From contig VWPU01002912.1 of NCBI GenBank assembly GCA_013398955.1, forward strand, positions 30,277-94,276: 64,000 nt of DNA, written 5' to 3'. This DNA is from Callaeas wilsoni. Its lineage: Eukaryota; Chordata; Aves; Passeriformes; Callaeidae. Shown piece after piece: positions 11,701 through 24,477 of the stretch. The notes under the pieces were generated by a model, which saw only the letters and a list, made by a program, of their open reading frames with translations, was not told where the DNA came from and ran no database searches. The translations under genes and the position numbers were made by a program. Position 1 is the first letter of the stretch; each line of letters begins with the position of its first letter.

Positions 11701-11884
11701 AAGTGAAATTAAACATCTATTTTTCAGAAAAAATGCAGATAAATGTGAATATTCATGCATAGCATAAGGTCCAGTGACATATGAGTTTCTGAAAGTTACG
11801 CTCTTGCTTTCCTTGTGTTACCAACTGAATTTGTGTTGTGAATGTGTACTGTATTCAATGACCGGTAGTTGACAAGCAGGTCAC

Positions 11885-12960
11885 AGTTTAGGTAAAGTAG
11901 GACTGGATCTCTGCAGGTTATCTACTCCAACCACCCTGCTCAAGCAGGGTCCCCCACAGCACATTACTCAGGAATGTGTCCAGACAACATTTGCATATCT
12001 TGAGAGAAGGGCTCTGCAACCTCTCCATGCAACCTGTTCCAGTGCTCAGCCACCCACAGAGTGAAAAAGTTCTTCCTCATGTTTAGGTAGAACTTCCTGT
12101 GTTCCTGTGTTGCCTCTTGTCAACAGGCACACACCTGCCTGTTGCTGGGCACCATTGAGCAGAGCCTGGCTCCATCCTCTGACACCCTCTTTTCAGATAC
12201 TTACAGGCATTGATGAAGTCCCCTCTCAGCCATCTTTTCTCAAGGCTGAACTGGCCCAGCTCTCTCAGCCTTTCCTCATAAAAGAGATGCTCCAGTCCTT
12301 TCATCATCTTTGTTGCCTTCCACTGGACCTGCTTCAGGAGCTCCAAGTCTCTCTTGTCCTGAGGAGCCCAGAACTGGACACAGCACTCCACATGTCTCAC
12401 CAGGGCTGAGTAGAGATCACATCCTTTGACCTGCAGACAATGCTATTCCTAATGCACCCCAGGATCCTGTTGGCCTTCTTGGCCCCCAGGGCGCACTGCT
12501 GGCTCATGGAGAGCTTGTTGTCCACCAGGACCCCAGGTCCTTCTCCACAGAGCTGCTTTCCAGCAGGTCACTGCCAGCCTGTGCTGGTGCCTGGGGTTGT
12601 TCCTCCGTGGGTGCAGGACCCTACACTTGCCTCTGTTGAATTTCAGGTGTTTCTTCTCTTCCCATCTCTCCAGACTGTCAAGTCCTTCTGAAGGGCTGCA
12701 CAGGGTTATTGGCCACTCCTCCCAAATTTGTGTCATTAGTGAACTTGCTGAGGAGGCTACTGTTCCTTCATCCAAGTCATTGGTGAATAAGTTTAACTGC
12801 AGTGGTCCCAATGTTGACCCTTAGGGGACACTGCTACTAACAGGCCTCCAACTAGATAGACTTTACACTGCTGATTAAAACTCTCTGAGCTCTGACTTCT
12901 TTCAGTTCCTAGTCCACCTCACCACCTACTTGTCCAGCCCGCACTACCAGCTGATCTGGT
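11885..12960 (-). mobile_element. CR1 LINE fragment C, 3' half
   Basis: On the minus strand two broken frames are clear. Positions 12811-12449 read LFTNDLDEGT then SLERWEEKKHLKFNRGKCRV. Positions 12400-12083 read [20 protein letters not shown] and [20 protein letters not shown]. These are the RT C-terminal and post-RT segments of CR1. The + strand text near 11910-12060 is the familiar reverse complement of the CR1 3' part (CTCCAACCACCCTGCTCAAG). The copy is 5'-truncated at about 12960 and contains frameshifts. It is among the better preserved CR1 pieces in the window. Confidence 0.9.
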
Positions 12961-13407
12961 GTGTATGTTGTCTCCTTTGGTGTTTTCCCTAGATATTGGC
13001 TATTTGATCATTTCCCACTTAGCTTATACAGGGTATTCTGGATAATGAGTAGTTCCAGTGGAAAACATTGCGTCCTTCCCCTCCCCTACTCCCCCCATCT
13101 GAAGCATTTGAATTGTTTGTCCTGGAAACTCTTTGTAAAAATGAATGGTTATTTTAATAAGTTTGTCAATTGTTAGAGGTCTCGACAATTTATTAGGTTA
13201 GAATTAATTGCTTTTATTCCAAGTAACTGGTATTGCTGTGGGAAGATAGTGTAATTTTGTACGTGTGAAAAAAATTTTCAACCGCCATAGCAATTACATT
13301 TTTTAGTTTACTATACAAGCAAATATAAAAATATGATCACATCTCCAAGTAATCTTTCTTTGTTCATGGATTCTCTTGCTTCTTTTCTTTTCTCCTCTTC
13401 TCTCCAG

Positions 13408-13625
13408 ATCCTGGATATGAACATTTTAAGATAGCAGAAAAATCCCATGGTAATTGGATCAAGCTGTATTTAGAGGGGAATAATTCAGAAATACTCTTAA
13501 ATCTTGGCAAGAAGGTCCTGAAGCAATACTTGGAGGCCCTCAAAACTTTGAGTTCTTCATTAAGCAAACAAGTGGCACAATATGACATGTATTCGATGAT
13601 GGTGGGGACTGTGATCATTATGGAG
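13408..13625 (+). CDS. PIGG: PIGG exon C: lumenal linker into first downstream membrane segment
   Basis: Starts by completing an Asp codon (YEK-D), so the junction with exon B reads YEKDPGYEHFK, as expected for PIGG. It then codes HGNWIKLYLEGNNSEILLNL, KVLKQYLEALKTLSSSLSKQ and VAQYDMYSMMVGTVIIME. The final hydrophobic stretch joins with the leucine-rich start of exon D to form a transmembrane helix. The acceptor is TCTCTCCAG|ATCC and the donor TGGAG|GTACGA. Length is 218 nt, ending in phase 0. The charged, helix-prone middle follows the phosphatase domain and precedes the polytopic part, as in the family. Confidence 0.96.
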
Positions 13626-16313
13626 GTACGAAAATAGATCTTTCTGTGAAAAAGTTAAGTGCACAAAAGTAAAAGTATCTTGGTTTTGGATATGTAATCT
13701 GTATGCTTACTGGTCTTTACAATTACTGAGTATGGATTGTTAGTGTTGGCTGACATTCTGCTTGGATGAGATTAATACTCCTTTTAAAGTAAAATCTGGC
13801 CTTTAAAATGATTCAAGAGTGCTTTTGGTATGAATCACTTATGTTTTAGTGTAGCTAGTTACAGTAGATATGCAGGTCTGCTAAACTTCAATTACTCCCA
13901 TATTAGTTAGCCTATTTTTGAATAGCTTTACTGCATTAGGAAAACAAAAAAAAAGTCTGGCGAATAAATTCCTAGCTGTTCCTCTTTATCTAACATTGAG
14001 TATAGCTGCTCCAAACAGGCAATACCTTTTATGGAAAATTTTCACAGTTCCAGGCATTGTTCTTTGTACTGATAGATTTAGAGCCCTGAAGTAAATACTT
14101 ACTGTAGGGTTGCCTCTTCATATCTCCCATAGTTACAAGGATAAGATATACCATATCTTTCATTTTAAGTGGATCTCTCCAGCTGATATTTTGGGGAAAA
14201 CTCAAGTGCTGGAAATGTTCTCAAAAGCTTGGATATATTAATGCTTTGAGAACCTTCAAAAGGGATACCATGATACCATGTCTGGACACTTCTGGCCTTT
14301 TTAGATAACAAGATTGTCATCTTTTCTAGCATTGTTCTCCAGGATGGGAGTACCTACCAGAAGCTTAACTTAGTCCTTGAATCTGTGTAGTTCTGTGTAA
14401 GACTGTACTTGCTATAGCTCTGTTCTTGTTCAGTGCTTGGAACTGATAGCAAAGTGTGAGTAGCCAACTGATCCTTGAGTCTCCTTTGTCCTGGCAGGTC
14501 TCTGTGCCTTGTCTCCCATGCACTGCTCTCTGCATACAGAGTGCTTCTGAAATGGCTTTCTGGTAGACTGCTCAGTGGAGTTTGTCGCTCTGCTGACCAC
14601 TTCACAGGAATGAGTTCCACAGTGCCTTTGGGTAGATGAGGTGGTAGGTTCTGTTCCTGCTCTACAGATGGAAGATCTGGAGGTGGATAAAGTTCAGTGC
14701 AAAGCAGAAGGTGCTTATCTTTCTTCATTCGTTTTCAGAACCTATGCATTCAAGTTGTTAACAGTTACTTTAGATCTGAAGCACTGGATTTTCTTTTTTT
14801 CTAGAATGCAATTGTAGATGCTTACTATTTCTGGAGAACAAATCTTAGGTGTTACATGCAATCAGCCTTCATCAAAGAAATATGCAGCCACTAAACACAG
14901 AAATTTCTGTTGAGAAGTGTATGCTTAGCATAACTGTAAGACTCCAGCAAAATGGCCGGAGTTTTTTCTTTTCTCCAGTGCGATACTCAAGAAACTGCCT
15001 TGCTTTCCAAAATGTTTTTGTCTTGATATTGATTTTCCACCTTCACTGAATAAATAAGAGTAGGGAAACTCAGATTTCGCTTCAAACTACACTATGCTGT
15101 AAATACCAATTATCCTGTATTTCAGATGAGGAGAATACCGCTGAATCATGAACTGATAACAGTGCATTTGCTCAAAAGACTTAAATTTAGTTTGGTAGAT
15201 ATCTACAGTTTGAGCATTTTCCTGCCATGAGTGCTATTTTAGTTTTAATTTCAAGTGCTGGGCTGAAATGTAAGGCTTAAGCCAGTGTGATACTCAAAAC
15301 TGCATATTTTCATAACCAAGTGAAATATGCAATAGAATATGAAGAAACAGCAGACTACTGCAAAGCATTTGGGGTTTTTTTGGTCTACTTTACTGTGTCT
15401 CACTGTAATGTGGGAAAAATTTTAGGCATAGGTCTTCGCAAGTGACAGTGACAGATTACAGATTGACAGTGGTCTGATGTGGTTGGTTTTGATTTATTTT
15501 AATCTTGCCCTAGCACCAGCTGATTGTAGTCAGTCTAGTCCTAGCTCCGTCTCTGCAGCTTGCAAAGCATTGTAGTGTGTGGCTGAAGTTTCCCAGTTTT
15601 TGGTCAACGTTTGTATATGAGTAGCAGAAAGTTTCATTGAATTGTTCATCTCTGCTGCTACAGTTACATAAGAGAAAGCTTGGAATTCTGCCTGATCTGT
15701 GTGCAGGTCAGAGCAAAGTGAAAGTAAAACCAATAAATTAAATTAAGATGAGGAGAGGTACAAGAAGTAAAGTCTGAGAGAATTCCTAAGCTTGAAATTC
15801 AGCATACACTTGTGTGATAGTATGAGAACTTCTCCTGGTTTGGGAAGCTGTTTAGCTCAGCAGGATCTCATACATATGTATTTCTCATACAGGAAATAAA
15901 TTGTCTTTGACAGTGTATTAACTTAAGGCATTTACAGGTGACAAACAATGGGTCAGGTTTGTTTGCTTAGGAGCTATTTTGATATTGAGAGTTCAAGCTC
16001 TTTTACAGGGAATGAAGGTCATACATATCATTCGTTGCCACGGGTGAGGAGGCAAATAATGATTATTAAACTTTGGAACTTGTACATTTAAGCCCTTAAT
16101 AAATGAAAAGACAATATTGGGTTCTCCCATTTATATGGTAATATCTTACTAGGGGAGAAAAAATCCAACATAATTCTTCACAGGTTTTTTTAATAAAGTA
16201 TGCATACTAGCAGAGTGACATGGATGTCAACACCATGATTTTTTGTGTGAATTTTTACTCTATGTTTTAGCTAACCCCAATTTTTAAAGTATTAATCCTG
16301 TATTTTTTTCTAG
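13626..16313 (+). other. PIGG: PIGG intron between exons C and D
   Basis: A 2.7-kb intron with GTACGA donor and a TTTTTTTCTAG acceptor. I see no transposon that I can name. Two minus-strand frames (14728-14354, 124 codons; 15733-15530, 67 codons) are open, but they have no recognisable family, no splice context and no start context, and I do not call them genes. Confidence 0.8.
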
Positions 16314-16595
16314 GTTCTGCTACTGCTTTTGCTCAGTGTTCCAAAAGCCCTGAGCAAGCGGGCAGAATTTGAAGTGCCCCTCTCCCCTCCACTGTTCTCT
16401 CTGCTGTTTTACTTGATGTGCCTGATGCTGTGTGCTGTTCATGTCATTGTATGCACATCAGCAGAAAGTTTGTGCTATTTCTGCAGTATGTCCTGGTTAA
16501 CAGCACTTGGAGTGATGATGCTGATTTCTGCACTCACGTGTGGTATTTTATCTGCTATTGCAAAGATCTTTGAGAATTCCAGACTTCCACCGAAG
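16314..16595 (+). CDS. PIGG: PIGG exon D: membrane-domain exon
   Basis: Codes 94 residues in phase 0. It opens with VLLLLLLSVPKALSKRAEFE and VPLSPPLFSLLFYLMCLMLC, followed by AVHVIVCTSAESLCYFCSMS and WLTALGVMMLISALTCGILS. The KRAEFEVPLS and HVIVCTSAES blocks are highly conserved in vertebrate PIGG. Roughly three hydrophobic spans are visible: the exon C/D junction, PLFSLLFYLMCLMLCAVHVI, and the segment after SMSWL. The acceptor is TTTTTTCTAG|GTTC and the donor CGAAG|GTGAGA. The open frame continues into the intron to 16712 after the donor, but that tail is not PIGG-like. Confidence 0.96.
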
Positions 16596-18072
16596 GTGAG
16601 AGCATGCATTAATTATGGTTCAAAATGTTTTACTTTTTATGGTATACTGTCAGTTAAAATTTTGTTTTCTCTGTGTGTACTTAAAGAAATTCTTACTTGT
16701 AATGTAATTTGAATAGTTTAAAATTGTAATTCAAGTGTGCTGTTGTCACTGTGGTGTGATACTGACTGATGAAAATCTAAGAAGTGCTTATTTTGATATA
16801 ATTTGAAGAAATTTTTTAGATACTCTACAGTATTTTTTGGTTGACTTTATGAGATTGGAAACAGTTATGCTGTGTACAAATCCTATGCTGTTACAGAGTT
16901 ACATTTCACAATTACAATTAAAGCAAGATGTATAATACTTTGCAACAATGTGCATAAAGGACAGTGATGATCTGTCCTTTCCCATATAAAACAGACAGTA
17001 ATGCTCTAAGAAGAATCTACTTTGCCAGTATACCTTTTCTTGTATTGGCATTATTAATGTTTGGGGGTTTTTTTTAAATAGTTTTGAAAGTGCAACGGAG
17101 GGAGCTAATTTAATCTGTCTTTTCTACATTTTAAATTTAAGAAATAGAATTTGTTAAAATCTTTGGAGTTCTCGAAGTGTTCTCGGTGCGAGGAGTTACC
17201 TTCTCTATGTTACTTGAAGAGTTTTATTGTTGTGTTCAATAGAATACAGGTGATTCCAAGGAAGTAGAATTTGCAATGTCTTTTCTTCCACTGTGAAACT
17301 TCATGTGCCAAGAGCTGTCAGTCACATCATAAAGTCAGCTTCTAGCTGGTTTTTCTACTGCTTGTTAGTTATATTTTTCAAAGGTCTCCGATGTTCAATA
17401 GCTTCACTGCTCATAGTACTCCATTCAATGGTGCAACCTCTGTGCAGTACAGTCCTTCATCAATCTGTGTTTATAGAATCAAGCTTGGGGGTTTAGTGCC
17501 TTTTTTTAAAGTGTATGACAAAACATGGCAAGTACATTGCTGTAATGATATGACTACATGCTCTTGTCAAAAAAAAAAAGCATACTTTCTGACTTGAAGA
17601 AGCATTTAGCAACAGCTATATTTCTTACTATTCAGAAAATTTAGTATTCTGAAGTAAAGATTAATTTTGTACTCTGTGCTGTAATTCCTGAGTGTAGATT
17701 TAAATCTAAATTCTTAAAAGTAAGGTTGCTAATACATTTTATTCAAACCATACCAGATTATAATTTTGTTTCTGTAATTTCTGAGTAGGTGTTCTTTCTT
17801 CTTAGAAAAAGAAGATGAATATAGCCTTGAAATAATAATTAATGCTCCAGTGTAGAAATCTCACATGTACTTGGTGTGGAATGACAAACAAACACAACTA
17901 TGAAAGATAAACTTCTTTTTCATCTTGTTACCAGTTTTTCTAATTTTAGTACACAGTAGAAATCGAAATATGATGAATTTTGTAGACCTGCATAAATTTA
18001 CATACATTCCACTTCAGTAGCATGGAGAGCAATGACAACAGATGATACATTTGTTCTCCAGGTGGATAGTCT

Positions 18073-18270
18073 TAAAGAATCACAGAATGATAGAATGGTC
18101 TGGGTTGGAAGGGATCTGAAAGATCGTCCAGTTCCAAATCCCTTCCATGGGCAGGGACACCTTCAACTGGACCAAGTTGCTCAGAGCTCTATCTAGGCTG
18201 ACCATCCAGGGATGGGGCATCCAGAGCTTCTCTGGGCAACCTGTTCTAGTGTCTCACCACCTTCAGATCA
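18073..18270 (-). mobile_element. CR1 LINE 3' tail fragment D
   Basis: Begins on the + strand with AAGAATCACAGAATGATAGA and ATGGTCTGGGTTGGAAGGGA, the reverse complement of the CR1 3' end with its short repeated tail. It runs through CAAATCCCTTCCATGGGCAG and GGGCAACCTGTTCTAGTGTC. Only about 200 bp of the non-coding 3' end is present, typical of extreme 5' truncation. Confidence 0.93.
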
Positions 18271-21200
18271 TCTGCTTCAAGTTGATAATATACAAATGAG
18301 GTTTTCAGCAATATTTTCCAGGTTTGTGTGTGTTTGTTTTTTCAGGGCTGAGGCAGATAGAAATAAAAATCACTGGATTCTCCATTCCAGGCTGGTCTGT
18401 GATCGTATTCCTGACTAAGATATATCTGAAAATGTGAGAAGCTTAAGTGTATCTTATGAAGTTTAGGCAGTAGTAATTCTGATTGAGTCAGACGTGACTT
18501 TGTATTCAGACCTGTAGAAATACATTTTTGTCATCCTGTCTTCACTCCTGTTCCATAGGTGACTGAATTACTGGATGTATATCTTATCAGTCAGAGAGAC
18601 TTTGCTGTCTCTGTTCGAGTTCCAAAGAAAGCTTGAAATATTTTGTAGGTTTAGTTAGTATGTGCCTTCATTCCAGACATGTATAAAAGCAGTAACTTGC
18701 TTCTGATTAACGTTTTTACCAGTCTCAGGGCTGTTGTAGAATGATGTGGTGGAGGTTTTTTTTGGGTCTGCTTAGACAAATACAGAGCCTGGAGAAGGTG
18801 AAAGGAGCAGTGTATAAATCTGGTGCTGCTTGTAATGTGGATGTGTTCCAAACATTCATCTCCATCTTTCATCCCCTTTCCAGTAGAATGCCTAGGTTTT
18901 GGGGGTGAAATGGATTGTTTTTATATGCTGTGTGTTGATCTCGAAGGGCTACTGTGAGTTACAAGTATCACTTATGCTAAAATATCTCTGAATCCAAGTG
19001 TTTTGTGACTTGTGCATCTCCACATTGCAAATCTGCGTGTGGGGTCCACTTCTGAAAGAATTCTGAAGCCCTGATCTTCTGATGGTGGGAGTAGAATCCT
19101 GAATCGTGGCCTTTCTGGTTAAAAAAAAAAAGCTAAAAAGCCTTTCCTAAACTCAAGCTAGACGATAAAATGTAGGTATTTTAAAAGTAATTAAGATAAG
19201 CTCTCCTGTTAATGGCTTCAGAGCTTTTTTCCTTCAAATTGTTTCCATTCACATATAAAGATTTCTCTGAAGTGCTTCTCATTTGTAATCCTTTTTTTTT
19301 CCCCACTGTGGCTGAATATAGAAACTGATTACCAAGTTCATGAATTTTCTGAAGACCAGTGCAGGCAGTGTTAGCATCTGCTTCCTGACTGTTATTTATA
19401 GATTCTGATTGCTGTGTTTCTAGCAGAACCAGTCCCTTCTTTTAATGATACTTCAGGCTTTAAATAGTTTTGCAGCCCTTTATGAATTCCAGAAAATTGT
19501 TAAAAATTCTAACTTCTTGTTCATAGTTTCGCTGTAGTTGCTTGATAGTTAATTTAAACATGGTATTTACTACAAGTAATTGTGGAGGGTTTTTGCCGTA
19601 TTTCTGATAGAAATAAAAACTAAGTTTTTTGAAACTAAGACACAGAAGTTATGCCTTGTCAAGTAGAAGTCTTGAGAATTTTCATTGTGCAGAATTATAG
19701 TGAGTTTTTATTACATCTACAAAATGTCCTTCTTTCAGTTTATTTTAAAGCAACTGTTCATTTAACAGTTTTTTTGGTTTTCCTCCTTTGTTTGATATTC
19801 GTGATGAATTGAACAATGTTACGTTTTTATGCAATTGCATCTAAAATATTTTCAGCATTTTCTGACCTGGGGAGAAAAAAGCTAATTGGGTGGTGTCTTT
19901 ACCAGACAGCTTTCAAAAATGATCCCAAACTGCTGTGAAGGTGTAGGAGCAAGTGTGATCTGTAGTACTTTGTCATGGAAAAGCTGTCATCATAGAGAAT
20001 CAAGACTGGGTTCAGGGAGCTCAAGTATTAGAAGGGAACATAATGATAAGTATTTAAATTGTGAGTGATGGTGAGCATAAAAAATAAAATGTTTCTCATC
20101 TGAAAAGTAGTTGCAGAATTTCTCAGGCATTAACTGTAGATGGTTAACCACCAGAAAACCAGATATCTAGAATAAGACTCAGACTACAGGAGGCTTTATT
20201 TCAAAGTGAAGAAGTTTCAAAATTTAATGATCAGAGATGCGTGTATTCTGTCGTTTATGTACTGGCACTTTCGCAAGCTAGCAAGATATGTTCAAAGATA
20301 GGGCGGAGAGGTCAGTTTCTATATTGCTTAAATATTAGTGCTGATACATCAGTTGTTAAAGCTGCCTTGTCTTGGAAGATGATATGCTTACATCATTTGA
20401 AGCCTGGCATTTAAAAATTTCTAAACAAGAGCTTCTGTTTTAAGTTTGTTTGCCAAGATATCAAACAGAGTCATACAGGTTTTTTAGTATCTGGAGTGTC
20501 TGCTGAGCTCCTATGGGCTTGAAATGTTCAGCAGCTGGAAAAACAGAGCTGTGAATGTCAGAGTAAGACCTACATTTCAATGCCTTTAAACCAAATCTAA
20601 AAACTGGGTACGATCTAAGTAATCTAAGGTCAGACTGTATATATGACACTATACTCATGGGATTCCTAATAAAGCACAGTTCATATATAAGGGATTAGAA
20701 CTAAATTTAGAAAACCTTGATGAAGGTATTTCCAGAATTTCTTAAGATTATCAAGGCTCAGGAAATTATAGTTTGCATCATAATTTTTAATTTTGCATAG
20801 TGATTTAACTCTGATCTGAAATGTGGTTTATCAGTAAATGGCATTGGATTTGTATCCTTTGATGTGAATGTAAGAGTAATTTTTTTCTCTTTTCACTGAA
20901 GTTGTGAGAGACAAGCAGGTAAGAAATACAGATTCCTGACCTTGGGACATTTCACATTAATGCCATCATTTTAATGAGGTTTTTGTATGTTCCCTGTTGA
21001 TAATGCATCACTTCTTCGGTTTTCCTATCAGTTGCTGACAGCAACCAGGTACCAGAGACCAGTCCTTCTGTAGATTTTATGTAGTGTCTTATAAAGAAGA
21101 CAAATTATATCACAGACTTGTTCATTCATTTATTTAGGGTCTCAGATTCCTTTGTCTCTGCAAGCAGATGGTGCTTATGTGCTCATTTATTTAGTTAGCC

Positions 21201-21517
21201 AAGATCTTTAAGGTCAGCAGGATAGAATTATTGGAATTTAAACTTGCTGAAGGTCTGTCATGTACCGTTCTTGTCTCAGCTTTGTGAATTTCATGCTCTT
21301 TGGTCTTTGCACAGACTACCTTGTCCTTTTGTTCCAAATACCAGCTTATGGTATTTGCTTTTCAGAATAGAGTACTAAACAAACCCGAGTGGTCTTTAGA
21401 ACACCAAAGAAATTTCAAATGCTAGTATATTTACATTGAACCTGGGCATTTTTTCAGATTATTAGTGTTTTCACCCCATTATCGTTGTGTGTAATCTCAT
21501 GGGGACTTCTTTGGTTG

Positions 21518-21562
21518 TGTGGAGTTTGTTTGTGTGTTTGTTTGTTTGTGTTGTTGGGTTTT
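21518..21562 (+). repeat. GTTT/GT-rich simple repeat
   Basis: A run of GTTTGTTTGTGTGTTTGTTT followed by GTTTGTGTTGTTGGGTTTTT, an imperfect tetranucleotide microsatellite in the intron. No function is suggested. Confidence 0.8.
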
Positions 21563-22317
21563 TTAAAGTGAAATGCCTTTGATGTAATGTATTCTTCAAC
21601 AACACAAGAAATGAAGGAGATGTGAATAGGTCATAATTGTAATTATAGCTCCTGCATTCTTTCACATACCTCTCATTAAATTTCGATTTTGCAAAAGTTT
21701 TTTTCCCTAAAGCAAAACTCTTAATAATGTTAACTATCGTCTTGCATTGTGTGTTTGTTGTCTTCTTTGTGTTACATAGTCTTGCTTATTGAACAAAAGT
21801 ACATATGCCACTGTCAGTAAGTCATAAACACAAGTGAGACTTGCATCTAAGATGCTCTGAGATACTTGTATTGTTTATACCTGCTTTCTTGTTACCTGCT
21901 CAAAGGTCAGTTTGTTTTTATTTTCTTTTAACATGATTTAAACTGTGCAGGAATTGTAGTACACTGTGCATCTTTTAATTTAGTGGATTCTCTGTGAAAT
22001 TTATCCCTGTGAATATTCAAGATGTTTTTTTAAAGTTTGTTCATAGGTCAAATGGAGGAGGATGATGTGGTTAAAATACGCAGTTAAAGAAATGAATGTG
22101 AAAGTAGTTTCAGAGATCTTTGTTCTGAAGTAAAAATGGCATGCAATTTCAATCTGGCTTTTAAATTTTTGTTTTGTTAGATGCTTAAAATACCAGTTTA
22201 AGAGATACTCCATGATATTCTCTAATAGTGCAAAAATAGTTAAATAAAATAGTAATATGAGATTTTTGACAGTGTCTTCCCCAAAATTCTTCACAAGCAT
22301 GAATGTTACCCTGTTTT

Positions 22318-23120
22318 TTAAGGTTTGTTAGGAAGCTCCTGCTGGTTCCAGTGTCCTCCGGGGCTGGGGTGTTTTCTTGCCATGCTGTTGGAGCGCAACT
22401 GTCCATGCCTGTCCTGGGTTACTGTCCCCACCAGTGGCTCTGACTTTGAGTGGAGGTTAAAGAGGCAGAGGTGCCTCCAGTCAGTGGCCCTGTGACCTCC
22501 CACGCATAGGTGTGTACTCTGGGCCCTCCAGTTAGTCATGCTGACCTACAAGCTTGGTGATCCACGGTCTCTTTCCTGTTGCTGACACCCTGTCCTATCC
22601 TGTATGTGCTCTGATCCGTCTGGCTGCTGGCACCTTGGGCTCACAGTCCTGATGGCCAGTGGTCCCTCTCCAGTCACTCTGGCACATGCTGCAGTCATGG
22701 CACTGCAGATGTGTGGGCCCAGTGACCCGTGATCACTCTGTAGCTGCTGGCACTTGCTTTTTCTTGCTCTGGTCTCAAGTTTTTGATAGGCAGGCTTGTC
22801 CCCAGCTACTTGCAGTGACATCTTGCGACACTCACAGGTGGGACAGGGAGTGGAGTTGAACAGAAAGGTAGGAGAGGATTTAATAAGACTGAGTAGACCA
22901 CAGTGACCAGGCAGCAGGCTCAGTCAGAGAAGTGCACTGGCTCCTGCTTAAATGTAACTGAATCCTTTCTCCTCTTACTTTGCCCCTATTTCCAGCATGT
23001 TCCTCATCACCCCATCTTCCCCACCCTTGACACTTTCTTGAAGCTTTGCCTAATGAGTTGGTACAGATGCACAGGCGCCATCAGATATCTGTAACACCCG
23101 TGTACTGTCACTTCCCCCTT
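22318..23120. repeat. GC-richer unclassified repeat-like block
   Basis: This block stands out from the AT-rich intron by composition. It has internally similar phrases: GGCTGCTGGCACCTTGGGCT near 22620-22640 and AGCTGCTGGCACTTGC near 22742-22757, each near a CAGTGGTCCC or CAGTGACCC phrase. No coding frame of known type is visible, although open frames exist on both strands. It could be an LTR or other retroelement fragment, or a degenerate minisatellite. I cannot assign a family, and the limits are approximate. Confidence 0.4.
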
Positions 23121-24019
23121 ACCTGTTACAGAGTCCAGACTGACGCTCTTCAGAGCTGTGCCTGTGATTTCTTATTGGCCTGTCAGTTAATGGCTGAAGA
23201 GTTGTGGTCATCTCTATGATCTCCTTTAGTGCATACTTACCATGGTTGTGTCTCTCTGTGGCCTTTTTATGGCTTTCTCTGTGTGCTGAAGTGGCTCTTC
23301 ACCTGATAACAGCAATGAACAGAGTGCTCTCAACTTCCTCATGCCCTTACGCTTTCTCTTTAGCCCTGTCGTTGAAGGTAGTGATGATAAAGCAATTCCA
23401 ATTAGCTGTTGAGAACAGGAAATTGAGCTAATGAAGGCATTAGACAAAAAGCCAGTGTGGTTTTAGATAAGTAGTGTTCGTGAAGTAAATAATAGATGGG
23501 TAAAGGTTTAAAGCAGATTTTATGATGAAAGGCATTTCAAGCTAAGCAAGGTCAAGGGTGCCATCAGGCAGTAACTTTGCTAACTTGAGTAGTGAAGGCT
23601 GTCACTGTATTGAGTTGAAGATATCACAGATTTCAGCTATTAGAGAATTACCTATTATCTATATCTCAAGTTTGGTTTCTGCAGGATTTCTATTTTTACT
23701 TCTACAAATATGCAACAGGATGTGAACTTCTTTTGAGCCCTCTGTTACAGGGTGATAGGGAATCTGTACAATTGTGATGATTATTCGTAGAGAAGTTTTA
23801 TTCCTTAAACAGAATGCAATTTTAAGAATTATTACTATGTTGTAGTGCTAAGTATGCTTCACTGAAATGATTATTTTATAAATTTTTGAGATTTCTTAAG
23901 ATAGAAATAAGTTATCCTGCTATTTATTTTGTTTTCATTGCTGTAAGCACAGTATTAATACTTACAAATGAAATTTTTATATACTTTCACCACTGCTTTT
24001 TTTTTTTTTTTTCTTTCAG

Positions 24020-24477
24020 AATCCTATTGTGTCCAGTTCTAGCTGGTCAGAAATAGATGTGCTGATTCTGGCTGGAACTACTGGCCATGTTTTGAGTTTG
24101 GGGGCAAGCAGTTTTATAGAAGAGGAACATCAAACCTGGTATTTTCTTATCAATACACTTTGTTTGGTGCTGTGTCAGGAGCTTTGTAGAAATAATTTTC
24201 TTCTGAAAGAATGTGACCCTCTACATAGCAGCAATGTGAAACAAAATTTTGATAGTATTGGGGAAACTTCTGAGTGCAAGAATATAGACATTCCAGTAGC
24301 AAGTAATTCAAAACTGGGCAAGGCCACCTCTTCACCTGAATTCATAAAAGGAGCAGATCAGTGGATAAGCTTAGCAACTCCATGGATCATCCTTATTTGC
24401 TGTCGGCTGCTTCGATCCTTGAATCAAACAGGTGTCCAGTGGGCTCATCGGCCAGACTTTGGTCACTGGTTGACAAG
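24020..24477 (+). CDS. PIGG: PIGG exon E: largest visible exon, membrane domain with variable loop
   Basis: A 458-nt exon beginning NPIVSSSSWSEIDVLILAGT. It continues TGHVLSLGASSFIEEEHQTW and YFLINTLCLVLCQELCRNNF, then a hydrophilic variable loop of about 60 residues up to SPEFIKGADQW, then ISLATPWIILICCRLLRSLN and QTGVQWAHRPDFGHWLT. The LSLGASSFIEEEHQTWYF and RSLNQTGVQWAHRPDxGHWLT blocks are signatures of PIGG and are nearly identical to the mammalian protein. The loop is the least conserved part of the family. The acceptor is TTTCTTTCAG|AATC and the donor GACAAG|GTGGGT. It ends in phase 2 with AG, which pairs with the C of the next exon to make Ser. Confidence 0.96.

Larger units (their letters stand above)
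5291..13407 (+). other. PIGG: PIGG intron between exons B and C
   Basis: An 8.1-kb intron. It carries two CR1 pieces in + orientation (7088-7604 and 7862-8790) and one in - orientation (11885-12960). The parts at 5291-7080, 8800-11880 and 12960-13400 are AT-rich with no feature I can name. Short frames there are scattered and show no family resemblance. The acceptor is a strong pyrimidine tract ending TCTCCAG at 13401-13407. Confidence 0.85.
16596..24019 (+). other. PIGG: PIGG intron between exons D and E
   Basis: A 7.4-kb intron with GTGAGA donor and a poly-T tract leading into TTCTTTCAG. It contains a short CR1 tail (18073-18270, minus strand), a GTTT-rich simple repeat near 21518-21560 and an unusual GC-richer block (22318-23120). 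The rest is AT-rich with nothing recognisable. Confidence 0.85.

Noticed and set aside
12107..12824. Three + strand open frames over the CR1 at 11885-12960
   Set aside because: They are antisense shadows of the minus-strand CR1 coding region.
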